64,000 nucleotides of DNA, taken from positions 496,001 to 560,000 of the forward strand of contig JAEYLX010000075.1 in NCBI GenBank assembly GCA_023407575.1, written 5' to 3'. The stretch's first letter is position 1. Every line of letters starts with the position of its first letter. Source of the stretch: Bacillota bacterium (GTDB lineage: Bacteria > Bacillota > Clostridia > Lachnospirales > Lachnospiraceae). A program made the position numbers and the translations under genes. Below the pieces are notes generated by a model. That model had not been told where the DNA came from and ran no database searches. It was given only the letters and a program-made list of their open reading frames with translations. This document shows positions 54,238 to 62,763 of this stretch, in pieces.

Positions 54238-54243
54238 TAAGTC

Positions 54244-55041
54244 ATGGATAAAAAAATTACAATTAAAGACATTGCCCGAGAGGCAGGTGTCTCAGTAGCT
54301 ACCGTTTCCTATGTGATGAATAACCGTACAGACCAGCGAATTAGTGAAGAAACGTGGAAAAAAATTGAACAGATAGTCAATTTACTTGACTATAAGCCTA
54401 ATTCCTCAGCGAAGTCCCTTTCTACGAGCAAAACCAATAGCATTGCCCTGTATATGATGCCTGAGACTTCTCTATTAAAACGTTCCGAACAATTGCTGCT
54501 GACTGAGGTTTTGTCAGAAATACTGACCACTCATGGATATCATTTAATCTTACAGGACAGTAAGGATATTACTAAATTAAATTTCGTAGATGCCATCCTA
54601 TGTTTTGATGCCACCTATGATTTCTTTTTGAGCATAAGTGATAAAAACTTAATTCCTGTCATTGCAGTTGATTCCCTGATTGATATCCCTTGGTTCTTTC
54701 AAATCTGCACCGATTATAATCAGCTTAAGATAAGTGCGGATGCACATTTTGGAAATGACAATTATACTTATATCTGTCTGACTCCAAATAATGAACTTTT
54801 AAAAGCACTTATTTTCAAGACCTTCTCAAAAACCACGTTTGTAGATAATTTAAATGACCTCAAGGATATTTCTGGTCAGAACTATGTATATAGTCAAAAT
54901 GCATTGGATTATCTTTTGAACACTAGTGAAAATACCCTTTATCTTTCAACTAATCTGCAGGAGAAAATGGCAACTGTATATCAATGTATTGAATATGCAA
55001 TTAATCGTGTTCCGGATAAAGAACATATACAGTTCGTATAG
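54244..55041 (+). CDS. Short LacI-family regulator
   Basis: A 265-residue regulator. The LacI HTH is standard (ITIKDIAREAGVSVATVSYVMNNR, then SSAKSLSTSKTNSIALYM). The ligand domain is about 70 residues shorter than usual (normal total about 330) and diverged, so it may bind its ligand differently. It is divergent from the cyclomaltodextrinase/importer operon and most likely controls it in response to a maltodextrin. The mRNA is predicted to be leaderless. Confidence 0.87.
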   Translation: MDKKITIKDIAREAGVSVATVSYVMNNRTDQRISEETWKKIEQIVNLLDYKPNSSAKSLSTSKTNSIALYMMPETSLLKRSEQLLLTEVLSEILTTHGYHLILQDSKDITKLNFVDAILCFDATYDFFLSISDKNLIPVIAVDSLIDIPWFFQICTDYNQLKISADAHFGNDNYTYICLTPNNELLKALIFKTFSKTTFVDNLNDLKDISGQNYVYSQNALDYLLNTSENTLYLSTNLQEKMATVYQCIEYAINRVPDKEHIQFV

Positions 55042-55055
55042 AAATGTTTCATGTA

Positions 55056-55087
55056 AGGTTGCCGCTAGCATTAGCGGCAACCTTTTT
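55056..55087 (+). terminator. Intrinsic terminator
   Basis: AGGTTGCCGCTA (55056-55067) pairs perfectly with TAGCGGCAACCT (55072-55083) around GCAT, followed by TTTT. Confidence 0.93.
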
Positions 55088-55231
55088 AAGCCTTTATCTC
55101 CTATTACTTAAAAGCTCTCTATGTGAAATGCTCACTTACACGAAAAGAACTTCATACTGTGTTCTTTGAACTATGCTTACTTTACTAATCGCACTTCACG
55201 GGATAGTTTGTCGATGTATACACAATACCGT

Positions 55232-56386
55232 CTACTTTGCTTCAAGAGAAATGGTCAGCTCTGTGGTTTTTGGATTGTAAATAAAGGTATAGGTTCCTGC
55301 TGCCTTTGCAATCATATTATAGCTGTCACTGCTGTCCATTAACTCCAACGATTTACTGTCCTTAATATTGGTATATCTTACATATTCATTTCCGACATTC
55401 TCGGTATCTCCAACCTTAACTGTAGAAGTGAATAAGAATTCTTCTCCTTCTGCTAAATCAATTGTTAATGTTGGGAGTCCATCTACATCGACAAAACGAT
55501 ACTTATCTTCATAAAGATCTTTCCATTCGGTAGAAATGGAACTCTTGATATAGTAGGTAGTTGTATTCTCTGCAACAGCAGCCTGTGGTTCTCCGTTATA
55601 TACCCATGCAATCGTATCATATGGATTCAAATTGAAGTTTTCCTTGGCTTCTTCCGAATAACCACTATCCGCCGTATCATAGGTATCTGCACCTGGATAT
55701 GTAGTTAAGGTAAGTGTATAACTGCCAGTTACAAGGCATTTTATATTTGCTTTTTTTGCACTTCCGGATTGATAGTTACCTGAAGAACTTGCTAGATATT
55801 CTACCCCATCCTGTGCTGTAGCAGTTAAGTAGCCTGCTCCTCTTTGATTTCTCCAAGACGTATCAATGGCTAATTGGAACTCGTCACCTTCATATAAATC
55901 CAAAGTTATACTATAAACATTCTTACCGTCTTCTTTTGTCAGCATGTGCTCGTCGTTAATTACAGTTCCCCAACTTGATGTCACAAGTAACGGACTCTTG
56001 CCACTGCCGACAATTGCAAAGCTTCTTGTATCCTCTTGATTCTCTAAAAAGCCTGCAAATATCTTAGTATCCGCATTGATAGATGCAGTAAAGTCAAATG
56101 CATGAGATAAAGAAGGCGTTGCAAACCACCCCATAAATATACTGCCATCCTTTTCAGGTATGTATTCGTTTACTAATTCACCGGCTTTTACTTTCTCTGT
56201 GGATAATTCTGTTGTTCCGTCCATATCATAAAAAACAACCGAATACATCGTCTCTTCCACATTATTTTCCGGGTTGCCAGTTACCTCTGGTTCTGTTGTT
56301 CCTTCTGACTTGTTACAAGCTGCTAATAAAAAAACGCTTGCTAAAATGGATAGGAACATGATAATTCTTAATTTGCCTTTTTTCAT
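55232..56386 (-). CDS. Surface lipoprotein with InlB-type and starch-binding-like domains
   Basis: A 384-residue lipoprotein with lipobox LAAC (C24). Residues 45-115 fit an InlB B-repeat / Listeria-Bacteroides repeat (YSVVFYDMDGTTELSTEKVKAGE, then FMGWFATPSLSHAFDF). Two later beta-rich parts, about 120-235 and 280-384, resemble each other in ending with a LEGxEF-type strand (ITLDLYEGDEFQLA; LTIDLAEGEEFLFTS). These look like carbohydrate-binding modules of the SusE/F or CBM type. By context it should hold starch or maltodextrin at the cell surface. Two LacI-type operators lie upstream. GGAGGTG precedes the ATG. Confidence 0.75.
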   Translation of the reverse strand: MKKGKLRIIMFLSILASVFLLAACNKSEGTTEPEVTGNPENNVEETMYSVVFYDMDGTTELSTEKVKAGELVNEYIPEKDGSIFMGWFATPSLSHAFDFTASINADTKIFAGFLENQEDTRSFAIVGSGKSPLLVTSSWGTVINDEHMLTKEDGKNVYSITLDLYEGDEFQLAIDTSWRNQRGAGYLTATAQDGVEYLASSSGNYQSGSAKKANIKCLVTGSYTLTLTTYPGADTYDTADSGYSEEAKENFNLNPYDTIAWVYNGEPQAAVAENTTTYYIKSSISTEWKDLYEDKYRFVDVDGLPTLTIDLAEGEEFLFTSTVKVGDTENVGNEYVRYTNIKDSKSLELMDSSDSYNMIAKAAGTYTFIYNPKTTELTISLEAK

Positions 56387-56407
56387 AAAAATACACCTCC
56401 AAGATGA

Positions 56408-56419
56408 TTAACCGGTTAA
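56408..56419. promoter_or_regulatory. LacI-type operator 1
   Basis: TTAACCGGTTAA is a perfect palindrome with a CG centre, 22 bases upstream of the surface lipoprotein start. Confidence 0.75.
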
Positions 56420-56475
56420 GCATAATTGCAAAAAAATATGTTTATTTAGTACAATAATACAAATCCATTGCATCC

Positions 56476-56491
56476 GCTTAACTGGTTAAGC
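56476..56491. promoter_or_regulatory. LacI-type operator 2
   Basis: GCTTAAC-TG-GTTAAGC, nearly identical to operator 1, centred 70 bases further upstream. The pair could support DNA looping and repression of the lipoprotein gene. Confidence 0.75.
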
Positions 56492-56825
56492 AAATCTTAC
56501 TATGTCTCCATTTGTATGTCAATACAATAAATCACCAACAAATTATTCTATTTTTGGTTATTTTGTATATGTTAAAAATATACAAAATAACAAAAGACAC
56601 AATAGCCAATATTATCAATTCATAGGTTTAACGTTTACTGTTATAGGTTTCAAAGTGACAAAATCAGAACTAAAGCCTACCTTGGCAAGCGGAGTTTTTT
56701 TTTCATAGACCGTAATTTCTTGTAGAATAAAAAAAAGGATGTATTGTTTTAAATACACCCGCAGAATTTATTTATTATTTTTATTAAGGCTGATTCTCTT
56801 TTTCAATTGAAAGCTTTAATAACCA
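56492..56825. other. AT-rich gap with a perfect hairpin
   Basis: This 334-base gap lies between the surface lipoprotein gene and the TraB-like gene. It contains a perfect 14-bp stem GTTATTTTGTATAT/ATATACAAAATAAC (56557-56570 and 56578-56591), whose function is unknown, and the terminator at 56729-56759. No convincing gene was seen. Confidence 0.55.
56729..56759 (-). terminator. Intrinsic terminator after TraB-like gene
   Basis: On the minus strand GGTGTATT pairs with AATACATCC (one G-U) around TAAAAC, followed by eight T. It lies about 70 bases beyond the stop. Confidence 0.85.
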
Positions 56826-57449
56826 TTAAATATTCAGAAATTCCTTTAATTTTGTTTTATGTGATATCCCTGTGATAATCATAATTCTTTTTAAAGGATT
56901 ATATTCAATTATACTTTTTATATTATTGTGAATTCGTTCTTCTCTTTCTATATCATAATCCACCAGATTTTTATAACCTTGCTCACATAAATATTGATCC
57001 AGTTCTTCATCAATGTCCTTTATCTTGTCGTAGTTTGTTTCGTAATCCGTCTGGCAGGACTCCAAGGTACATGAATTGAAAAATGGATTCATGAGCGCTT
57101 TTCTTTGAAGAATAAAATCTCGTACCATAGTATCCTGTTGCATTAGACTAAAGATATTAGGAGCTTCTGGCACTTTATCTCCAATCCTACGGCTTTCCAT
57201 GCCAGTCCCACGCCAATCAAATCCGTATACAGGTAATTTACCCTCGTATTCCTCTTTAATTAAAATCATTTCCGGAGGATAATACTCTCTTAGATAGGAA
57301 TTAGTCTCGACCATGTCTCTGGCACGAATTTCAACACAAATCAAATCAGGGGAAAATTGTTGTACCTTTTGTAATATATGATGAAGTCCATAGTTGGGAT
57401 TCGTATGATGAGTCGCGTGTATTGTTCCAAGTATATAGATATTGTTCAT
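56826..57449 (-). CDS. TraB/GumN-like protein
   Basis: A 207-residue protein with the TIKI/TraB signature: LGTIHATHHTN near the N-terminus, a conserved glutamate in LICVEIRARD, and a second glycine-histidine motif ISHKTKL near the C-terminus. Family members are predicted metal-dependent proteases or regulate pheromones; the role here is unknown and it is shorter than full TraB proteins. GGAG lies about nine bases before ATG 57449. The frame is open to an ATG at 57503. Confidence 0.68.
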   Translation of the reverse strand: MNNIYILGTIHATHHTNPNYGLHHILQKVQQFSPDLICVEIRARDMVETNSYLREYYPPEMILIKEEYEGKLPVYGFDWRGTGMESRRIGDKVPEAPNIFSLMQQDTMVRDFILQRKALMNPFFNSCTLESCQTDYETNYDKIKDIDEELDQYLCEQGYKNLVDYDIEREERIHNNIKSIIEYNPLKRIMIITGISHKTKLKEFLNI

Positions 57450-57564
57450 TTGAGTTAACTCCATAATATATAATCTTATAACCTTATTAATTTTATGTTC
57501 CAAGCTTCTTTTTTTATTTATTTAATGTATTTTATAAAATACTACCTTTTATCTTACAATAAAT

Positions 57565-58158
57565 TTACTTCATATTCATTTCAATATAATCTGATTGCAA
57601 CAGACCATATATCTTTGTATCAATATATTCTTCATTATACAAGAATTCTTCTCTTTTAATACCTTCCAGCTTAAATCCTGCCTTTTGATAAACTCTTTCC
57701 GCTCTGGGATTAAAGCTATAAACCTCTAAACTAATCCTGTGAAGTTGTAGTTCTTCCATACCATACTTAATAAAAATAGCTATAGCCTCAGTTCCCATTC
57801 CCTTATCACATCCAGAGCTGCTTAATAATACTCTAAAATTCACATTACCTGCTTCTTCGTCGTATTCATTAAATACCACCTCACCTATCAATTGACCACT
57901 TTCCTTGTGAACAACTGCCAGGTCAAGACGATTAGTTTGCTCATTACGAGTTGAATACCATTTTATTGTCTTTTCTTTTTCTTCCTGATCTGAAGGTGTA
58001 CTGGCTTCCTCATCACTGGAAGCAGAACCTGTCAACTTTCTCAGTTCAAATTCCTCTAGAATTTCAAACATCACACCATAATCCTTTTCTTCAAAAGGTC
58101 TTAAGATTACCTTATCTCCAACAAGCACAGGCTTATATGCAAAATTAACTTTCTTCAT
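57565..58158 (-). CDS. GNAT acetyltransferase (RimJ/RimL type)
   Basis: A 197-residue acetyl-CoA-dependent N-acetyltransferase. The RimJ/RimL pattern is clear: VILRPFEEKDYGVMFEI, LIGEVVFNEYDEEAGNVNFRVLL, GMGTEAIAIFIKYGMEEL (acetyl-CoA loop G-M-G-T-E-A) and HRISLEVYSFNPRAERVYQKAGF. The substrate may be a protein N-terminus or a small amine. AAGGAG precedes the ATG. It stands 115 bases upstream of the TraB-like gene on the same strand. Confidence 0.9.
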   Translation of the reverse strand: MKKVNFAYKPVLVGDKVILRPFEEKDYGVMFEILEEFELRKLTGSASSDEEASTPSDQEEKEKTIKWYSTRNEQTNRLDLAVVHKESGQLIGEVVFNEYDEEAGNVNFRVLLSSSGCDKGMGTEAIAIFIKYGMEELQLHRISLEVYSFNPRAERVYQKAGFKLEGIKREEFLYNEEYIDTKIYGLLQSDYIEMNMK

Positions 58159-58393
58159 TTATTATTTCTCCTTCGTATCATTAAATCGAGCAGCTATTTT
58201 ACTAATCTTTTCTAATGCATTTTGATCCGCTTTTGTTGACAGCTTATCCGTATAATTAGTATTTTCATTATATCACAAACTCCTTTGTCAATATGACCAA
58301 GTAAGACATAGTAATTATTGTATTATTTTTTCTTGGTATATTATAACATAATTTATATATTCAGCAATCTATATTAATTTTATGTTCCAACAA

Positions 58394-58413
58394 GTTGTTT
58401 CACTTGTCATGAA
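58394..58413. repeat. 20-bp dispersed repeat, copy 2
   Basis: GTTGTTTCACTTGTCATGAA, identical to 13000-13019, directly before a terminator hairpin. Such a match by chance over this window is unlikely. Confidence 0.7.
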
Positions 58414-58439
58414 AAAAGCCGTCAAGAAGACGACTTTTT
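58412..58439 (-). terminator. Bidirectional terminator after GH65 gene
   Basis: AAAAAGCCGTC/GACGACTTTTT, loop AAGAA, with one mismatch and T-runs on both strands. It ends the minus-strand GH65 transcript and could act on either strand. Confidence 0.75.
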
Positions 58440-58529
58440 ACCTGTTAAACTATTCTTTCTTCAATTACATATTTCTAATATTTATCTCTCCACCTATGTA
58501 ACTTTATTCTTTCAGAATATCTACTCTTT

Positions 58530-60773
58530 TTAGTTCAATTCGTAAATCTCATAATTATCTTGCATAACAATTATCTTATACAGTTTACCTTTCCACTGAA
58601 TAGGAATCTCAACCTTTTCCCAGTGTTCAGGCAAATGCGGTTCTATTTTAATTTCATCTTCCCACATAGCACTTTTTAAGCCAGCAAATCCGTATACGAC
58701 CAATTGCCACAAACCACCGCAATTCGCAATATGAATACCCTCTGCCGCTCCTTTTTTCTCGAGTGACATATCAATATCCACAACTTTTTTAAGGAACCTT
58801 TCTGCCTCCTCTCTCCTACCCATCCAAGCAGACAAAATTCCATGAACCGCTGCTGAAAGTGAGGAATCATGGGTTGTTATTGGCTCATAGTAGTCATAAT
58901 TATGACCTACTTGTTGTAACGTAAATTCTTTAGAGAATAGCAACATCATTTCTAAAACATCGGCTTGTTTTAACGCCTTTGATCTATAATTCTTCTCCTG
59001 AGAGATAAAATTGCCAAATGGTCTGGATCTGTCCGTCCAGATAGCATTGAAGTCCAAGTCTGCATAGTTTTCAAAATCATCGGACTGATAAATAATCTTA
59101 GAATTCTCATTATAGGAGAGCTTCAACTTATCCTTTACTAGTATAAACCTTTCAATCTCATCAACCGTTAATCCTAATCGGTGTTTGACCTCCAGATATT
59201 CTGTTTCATTCTGACTTTGAAGCAGTTCCAGATACTCTAGGGTTTTATCTAAGCTAAACTTAACCATACGGTTGGTATATACATTATTCCTGGTCATGGG
59301 AAGATACTCATCCGGCCCCATAACTCCTAATAGTTCATAGTAACCTTCTCTATTCCAATCCGTTCTTTGAACCCAGTATCTTGCTGTTTCAACCATCATT
59401 TCAATGCCATATTCTTTAATAAACTCAATATCTCCAGTGGCATTTACATAGTGAATCATAGCATAGATAATATCTGCTGTGACATGAACCTCATGGTCAC
59501 CATACTGCCAGCACGGGCATTGTTCCTCTCCTGTAATTGAGGATTCCCAGGCGTAACGAGCTCCTTCATAACCGTAATTCCTTGCATTTTGCTTTGCACC
59601 TTCCAAAGTATTATACCGGAACATAATCAAGTTTCTGGCTGATTTTGGATTTGTATGTATGAAAAATGGTAACATATTGATTTCAGTATCCCAGAAGTAA
59701 TGCCCAAAATACGCCTCACCAGCATATCCCTTTGCACAGATAGCAACCCTTGAATCATCTTCATGATTTGCTCTGATGAGGTGATAGATGGAGGCTCTTA
59801 TGGCTAACTGCACTTTATCATCTCCAGTTATATTTATGTCTGATACCTTCCACTTTTCCGACCATGCCTGTAAATGTCGTTCATAAAGCTTATCATATCC
59901 TTGTTTCTGTGCATCAACTATATATTTCTCTGCTCTTTCTTTCAATGACTTACCCTCACGGTCCCTGTCAGTAACGACTGAAGTTGTCTTATCAACCGTG
60001 AACGAATCTCCTGCTTTTAGTAACTTTTTTCCCTGAAACATCACCTTCTGGGAATCCTTAACCTTACTCATAACTACTTCATTATGAGCATCCATATATG
60101 ACATCATGAGCACACAATTTCCACCATCTGTTATGGTCTCTGTCATAATATAACCATTATCCTCTATCGTAGTATATACGTTTTTGAAATGGTTATAGCC
60201 GTTTGTTCTAACACCAGAGTTAATGCCACCTGCAATCGTCAGAACTCCTTCCCCTGATAAAGCCTGGATATGAACCTGCTGTAAACAGAGATGTTTATCT
60301 GCCAAACTAATATAACGGAAATACTCAAGTTTCAGCTGTAATCCTGCTTTTGTTTCCCACGTAAAGCATCTATGAAGGCATCCATCTCTTAAATCCAGCC
60401 ATCGCTTATAATCCTTGACCTTGCTTCGTTCCATATCCAACGTTTCATCATTTACGCATACTTCTATACCCAGAAAATATGGCAGATTAATTATTTCCAT
60501 TTTTAATAAAGGATGGACACCAACGATACCCGGAAGGAAGGTCCCCCATTTTGTTTCTGGATGTTTGGGTTCTTCTAAAGTTACATTGGCTGGCATTCTT
60601 AGATACTCTTCATCCTGCAATGAGCCCTCCAAACCTTCCTCGAAGCTTCCCCTAACATGCATATAACCATTCCCTTGGGTAAATAAACCTTCAAAGTGCT
60701 TATTTGTATCTACACTATAGTTATCTTCAATAATACACCACTGACTAGCTATCTCTTTTGTCCTAATAATCAT
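58530..60773 (-). CDS. GH65 disaccharide phosphorylase
   Basis: A 747-residue cytosolic enzyme of glycoside hydrolase family 65, which splits an alpha-glucoside with phosphate to beta-glucose-1-phosphate and a sugar. The order is N-terminal beta-sandwich, linker, (alpha/alpha)6 barrel and C-terminal beta domain. The general acid is E489 in GVMGPDEYL; WDTEINMLPFF and the phosphate loop THDSSLS are intact. Maltose, kojibiose, nigerose or trehalose phosphorylase cannot be told apart by eye. ATG 60773 is the first methionine of the usual domain; TTG 60782, better spaced from GGGGAG, is an alternative. No beta-phosphoglucomutase is in the window. Confidence 0.92.
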   Translation of the reverse strand: MIIRTKEIASQWCIIEDNYSVDTNKHFEGLFTQGNGYMHVRGSFEEGLEGSLQDEEYLRMPANVTLEEPKHPETKWGTFLPGIVGVHPLLKMEIINLPYFLGIEVCVNDETLDMERSKVKDYKRWLDLRDGCLHRCFTWETKAGLQLKLEYFRYISLADKHLCLQQVHIQALSGEGVLTIAGGINSGVRTNGYNHFKNVYTTIEDNGYIMTETITDGGNCVLMMSYMDAHNEVVMSKVKDSQKVMFQGKKLLKAGDSFTVDKTTSVVTDRDREGKSLKERAEKYIVDAQKQGYDKLYERHLQAWSEKWKVSDINITGDDKVQLAIRASIYHLIRANHEDDSRVAICAKGYAGEAYFGHYFWDTEINMLPFFIHTNPKSARNLIMFRYNTLEGAKQNARNYGYEGARYAWESSITGEEQCPCWQYGDHEVHVTADIIYAMIHYVNATGDIEFIKEYGIEMMVETARYWVQRTDWNREGYYELLGVMGPDEYLPMTRNNVYTNRMVKFSLDKTLEYLELLQSQNETEYLEVKHRLGLTVDEIERFILVKDKLKLSYNENSKIIYQSDDFENYADLDFNAIWTDRSRPFGNFISQEKNYRSKALKQADVLEMMLLFSKEFTLQQVGHNYDYYEPITTHDSSLSAAVHGILSAWMGRREEAERFLKKVVDIDMSLEKKGAAEGIHIANCGGLWQLVVYGFAGLKSAMWEDEIKIEPHLPEHWEKVEIPIQWKGKLYKIIVMQDNYEIYELN

Positions 60774-60873
60774 ATTTAACAAACCCAACTCCCCTTTATT
60801 ACATAACTTCACACTGAAACACCTACAACATACTTACTCTACAATATACTTACCCTACAATGACCATATTCGT

Positions 60874-61698
60874 TTACCCTTTTACTGACCCAGCTGCCAA
60901 ACCTGATATAATTTGCTTTTGTAATAGAATAAAAATCACAATACTAGGTAGAATTACAACGATGGTTGCTGCAAACATTGCGCCATAATCACTGGCAAAG
61001 GCACTCTTAAAATAAAATAACGCAATAGGCAGTGTTCGCTTTAAAGTGTTTCCTGTTAAGGTGAGCGCAAATTGGAATTCATTCCAGCATAATAAAAATT
61101 GAAGAACCCCTGCTGTGGCAAAGGCAGGTCGCGTGATTGGCAGCACAATCTGAATAAAAGTCCTAAAAAATCCTGCTCCATCAATATAGGCAGCTTCCTC
61201 AAGAGTGTAGGGAATTGTCTTGATATAGCTGATCATAATATAAAAGGTTGTAGGCATACCTAATGCAGTATACACTATAATCATACCTGTTAAAGTATCA
61301 TATAAGTTCGTGGTCGTTAATGTATTGTAGAGCGGTTGAATTAAGGCTGCTCCTGGAATTACAAGCCCCAAGGAAAAAGCGAGAACTACAGTCTTTTTCA
61401 ATCTGAATTTACACCGAACAACTACATAAGCTGCCATTGAGAATATACATAGATTTAAAACGGTGGATATGGTTGCTATAATTACGCTATTCCTATAAAA
61501 TACAACCAATGGTGCCAGATGAAATGCTGTTACATAGTTTTTGAATTGTAATCCACTTGGAAACCCAGCTACAGATGACATAATTTCATTGTTTGCCTTT
61601 AACGAAGAAAACAATACCCAAACAAAGGGTGTTAGTGAAATTAAGACAATTACTGATAACAGTAGACCTACAAGAATTTTCTTAGTTATTTTAATCAT
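60874..61698 (-). CDS. Sugar ABC transporter permease (MalG-like), second system
   Basis: A 274-residue six-helix permease. EAA loop EEAAYIDGAGFFRTFIQIVLPI and the ending SGLAAGSVKG are typical of MalG/LacG-type subunits. ATG 61698 is chosen because GGAGG lies about eight bases upstream; an in-frame ATG at 61731 lacks that fit. It lies 100 bases upstream of the GH65 gene, so they may be cotranscribed and import the phosphorylase substrate. Confidence 0.93.
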   Translation of the reverse strand: MIKITKKILVGLLLSVIVLISLTPFVWVLFSSLKANNEIMSSVAGFPSGLQFKNYVTAFHLAPLVVFYRNSVIIATISTVLNLCIFSMAAYVVVRCKFRLKKTVVLAFSLGLVIPGAALIQPLYNTLTTTNLYDTLTGMIIVYTALGMPTTFYIMISYIKTIPYTLEEAAYIDGAGFFRTFIQIVLPITRPAFATAGVLQFLLCWNEFQFALTLTGNTLKRTLPIALFYFKSAFASDYGAMFAATIVVILPSIVIFILLQKQIISGLAAGSVKG

Positions 61699-61801
61699 AG
61701 ATATTACCTCCATGATGGCGCTTCCTGCCATTACAAAATTTATGAAAGAAGTCGATAACGGGTTCTTTCCACGTGAAAAGTCTTATCATTCACGTTTCTA
61801 C

Positions 61802-62671
61802 CTAATCTTCTTTATCCATCTTATAAATCAGACGAATTGTTAAAAGCGTTACAACCCCTAGAGTACTTAATATAACCCCTTGTGTATTTGCTAAGGCATA
61901 GTTATTATTCGTAAATACGGTTCGATAGAGGTACATAGGTAAATTCATAGTCCTATCCCCTGGTCCTCCACTTGTCGTCATCATGATGATATCAAGTTTT
62001 TGGAGCATACTTGTGGCTGCCAAAACCGTAGCTGTACCAATAATGTTCTTCATTAAAGGCAGGACGATATATAAATCTGTTTGAAAGGATGAGGCACCAT
62101 CAATTCTTGCCGCTTCGTAGACTTCTTCTGATATGGAGGACATTTCTGCAATGACAAGTATGGTTACTAATCCTGCATAAGGTAACCAGGTCATTATTAC
62201 CGCCAGAAAGGCAGTTTTGGGGTCCATAAACCAGTTTTGATAGAAGGCTTCACCTGTAATTTTCGAAATTAAATGATTCACCATTCCGAATTGGGGATTC
62301 ATTATGCAGAGGAATAGCATGCCGAGGGCGGCACTTGAGATAATATTTGGTATAAAGAAAATTGTTCTTACAGCGTTAGAATACCACTTTTTCTTTGCTA
62401 GTATTAACGCCACAGCTATGCCGATTACAATATGTATGGTAGACTGTAATGCAATCCAAATAATCGTATTAGACAAACTTTTAATAAAGCCATGATCCTT
62501 TGTAAACAAATAGATGTAGTTACTAAGTCCGGTAAAGGATGGTTTTGATCCGATGGACCAGCTAAAAAAGGAAGTTCCAAACAAAACCATGACAGAGCTA
62601 AGAAAAACAAATGCAAAAAGCAATAAACCCGGGGTCAAAAATATTACGATCCATTTTCTATTTTTAGACAT
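61802..62671 (-). CDS. Sugar ABC transporter permease (MalF/UgpA-like), second system
   Basis: A 289-residue permease with six helices. EAA loop reads EVYEAARIDGASSFQTDLYIVLPLM. Length and form match LacF/UgpA-type subunits. AAGGAG precedes the ATG. It is followed 103 bases later by its MalG-type partner. It differs from the long MalF-type protein of the cyclodextrin-type system, so the two importers are not simple copies. Confidence 0.93.
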   Translation of the reverse strand: MSKNRKWIVIFLTPGLLLFAFVFLSSVMVLFGTSFFSWSIGSKPSFTGLSNYIYLFTKDHGFIKSLSNTIIWIALQSTIHIVIGIAVALILAKKKWYSNAVRTIFFIPNIISSAALGMLFLCIMNPQFGMVNHLISKITGEAFYQNWFMDPKTAFLAVIMTWLPYAGLVTILVIAEMSSISEEVYEAARIDGASSFQTDLYIVLPLMKNIIGTATVLAATSMLQKLDIIMMTTSGGPGDRTMNLPMYLYRTVFTNNNYALANTQGVILSTLGVVTLLTIRLIYKMDKED

Positions 62672-62696
62672 AATTGTCTCCTTAAAAAAGTTTAAT

Positions 62697-62742
62697 CAAT
62701 GGGGCTGTTGTAATATCATTGATTTTTGCAACAGTCCCATTG
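62697..62742. other. Stem-loop between binding-protein and permease genes
   Basis: CAATGGGGCTGTTG (62697-62710) pairs with CAACAGTCCCATTG (62729-62742), 14 pairs with one G-U, across an 18-base loop. There is no adjacent U-tract. It lies in the 92-base gap between the binding-protein and permease genes and could stabilise or partly end the upstream message. Confidence 0.7.
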
Positions 62743-62763
62743 ATATGAGAAGCACATCAAATA

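Larger units (their letters stand above)
58159..58529. other. Intergenic region with repeat and terminator
   Basis: This 371-base gap between the GNAT gene and the GH65 gene should hold the GNAT promoter. It also has a 19-base match (TATTAATTTTATGTTCCAA, about 58372-58390) to the TraB-like upstream region at 57485-57503, and the repeat and terminator listed next. No gene was found in it. Confidence 0.5.

Noticed and set aside
58290..58330. Promoter TTGACA ... TATAAT upstream of the GNAT gene
   Set aside because: The two hexamers are only 13 bases apart, too close for a sigma-A promoter.
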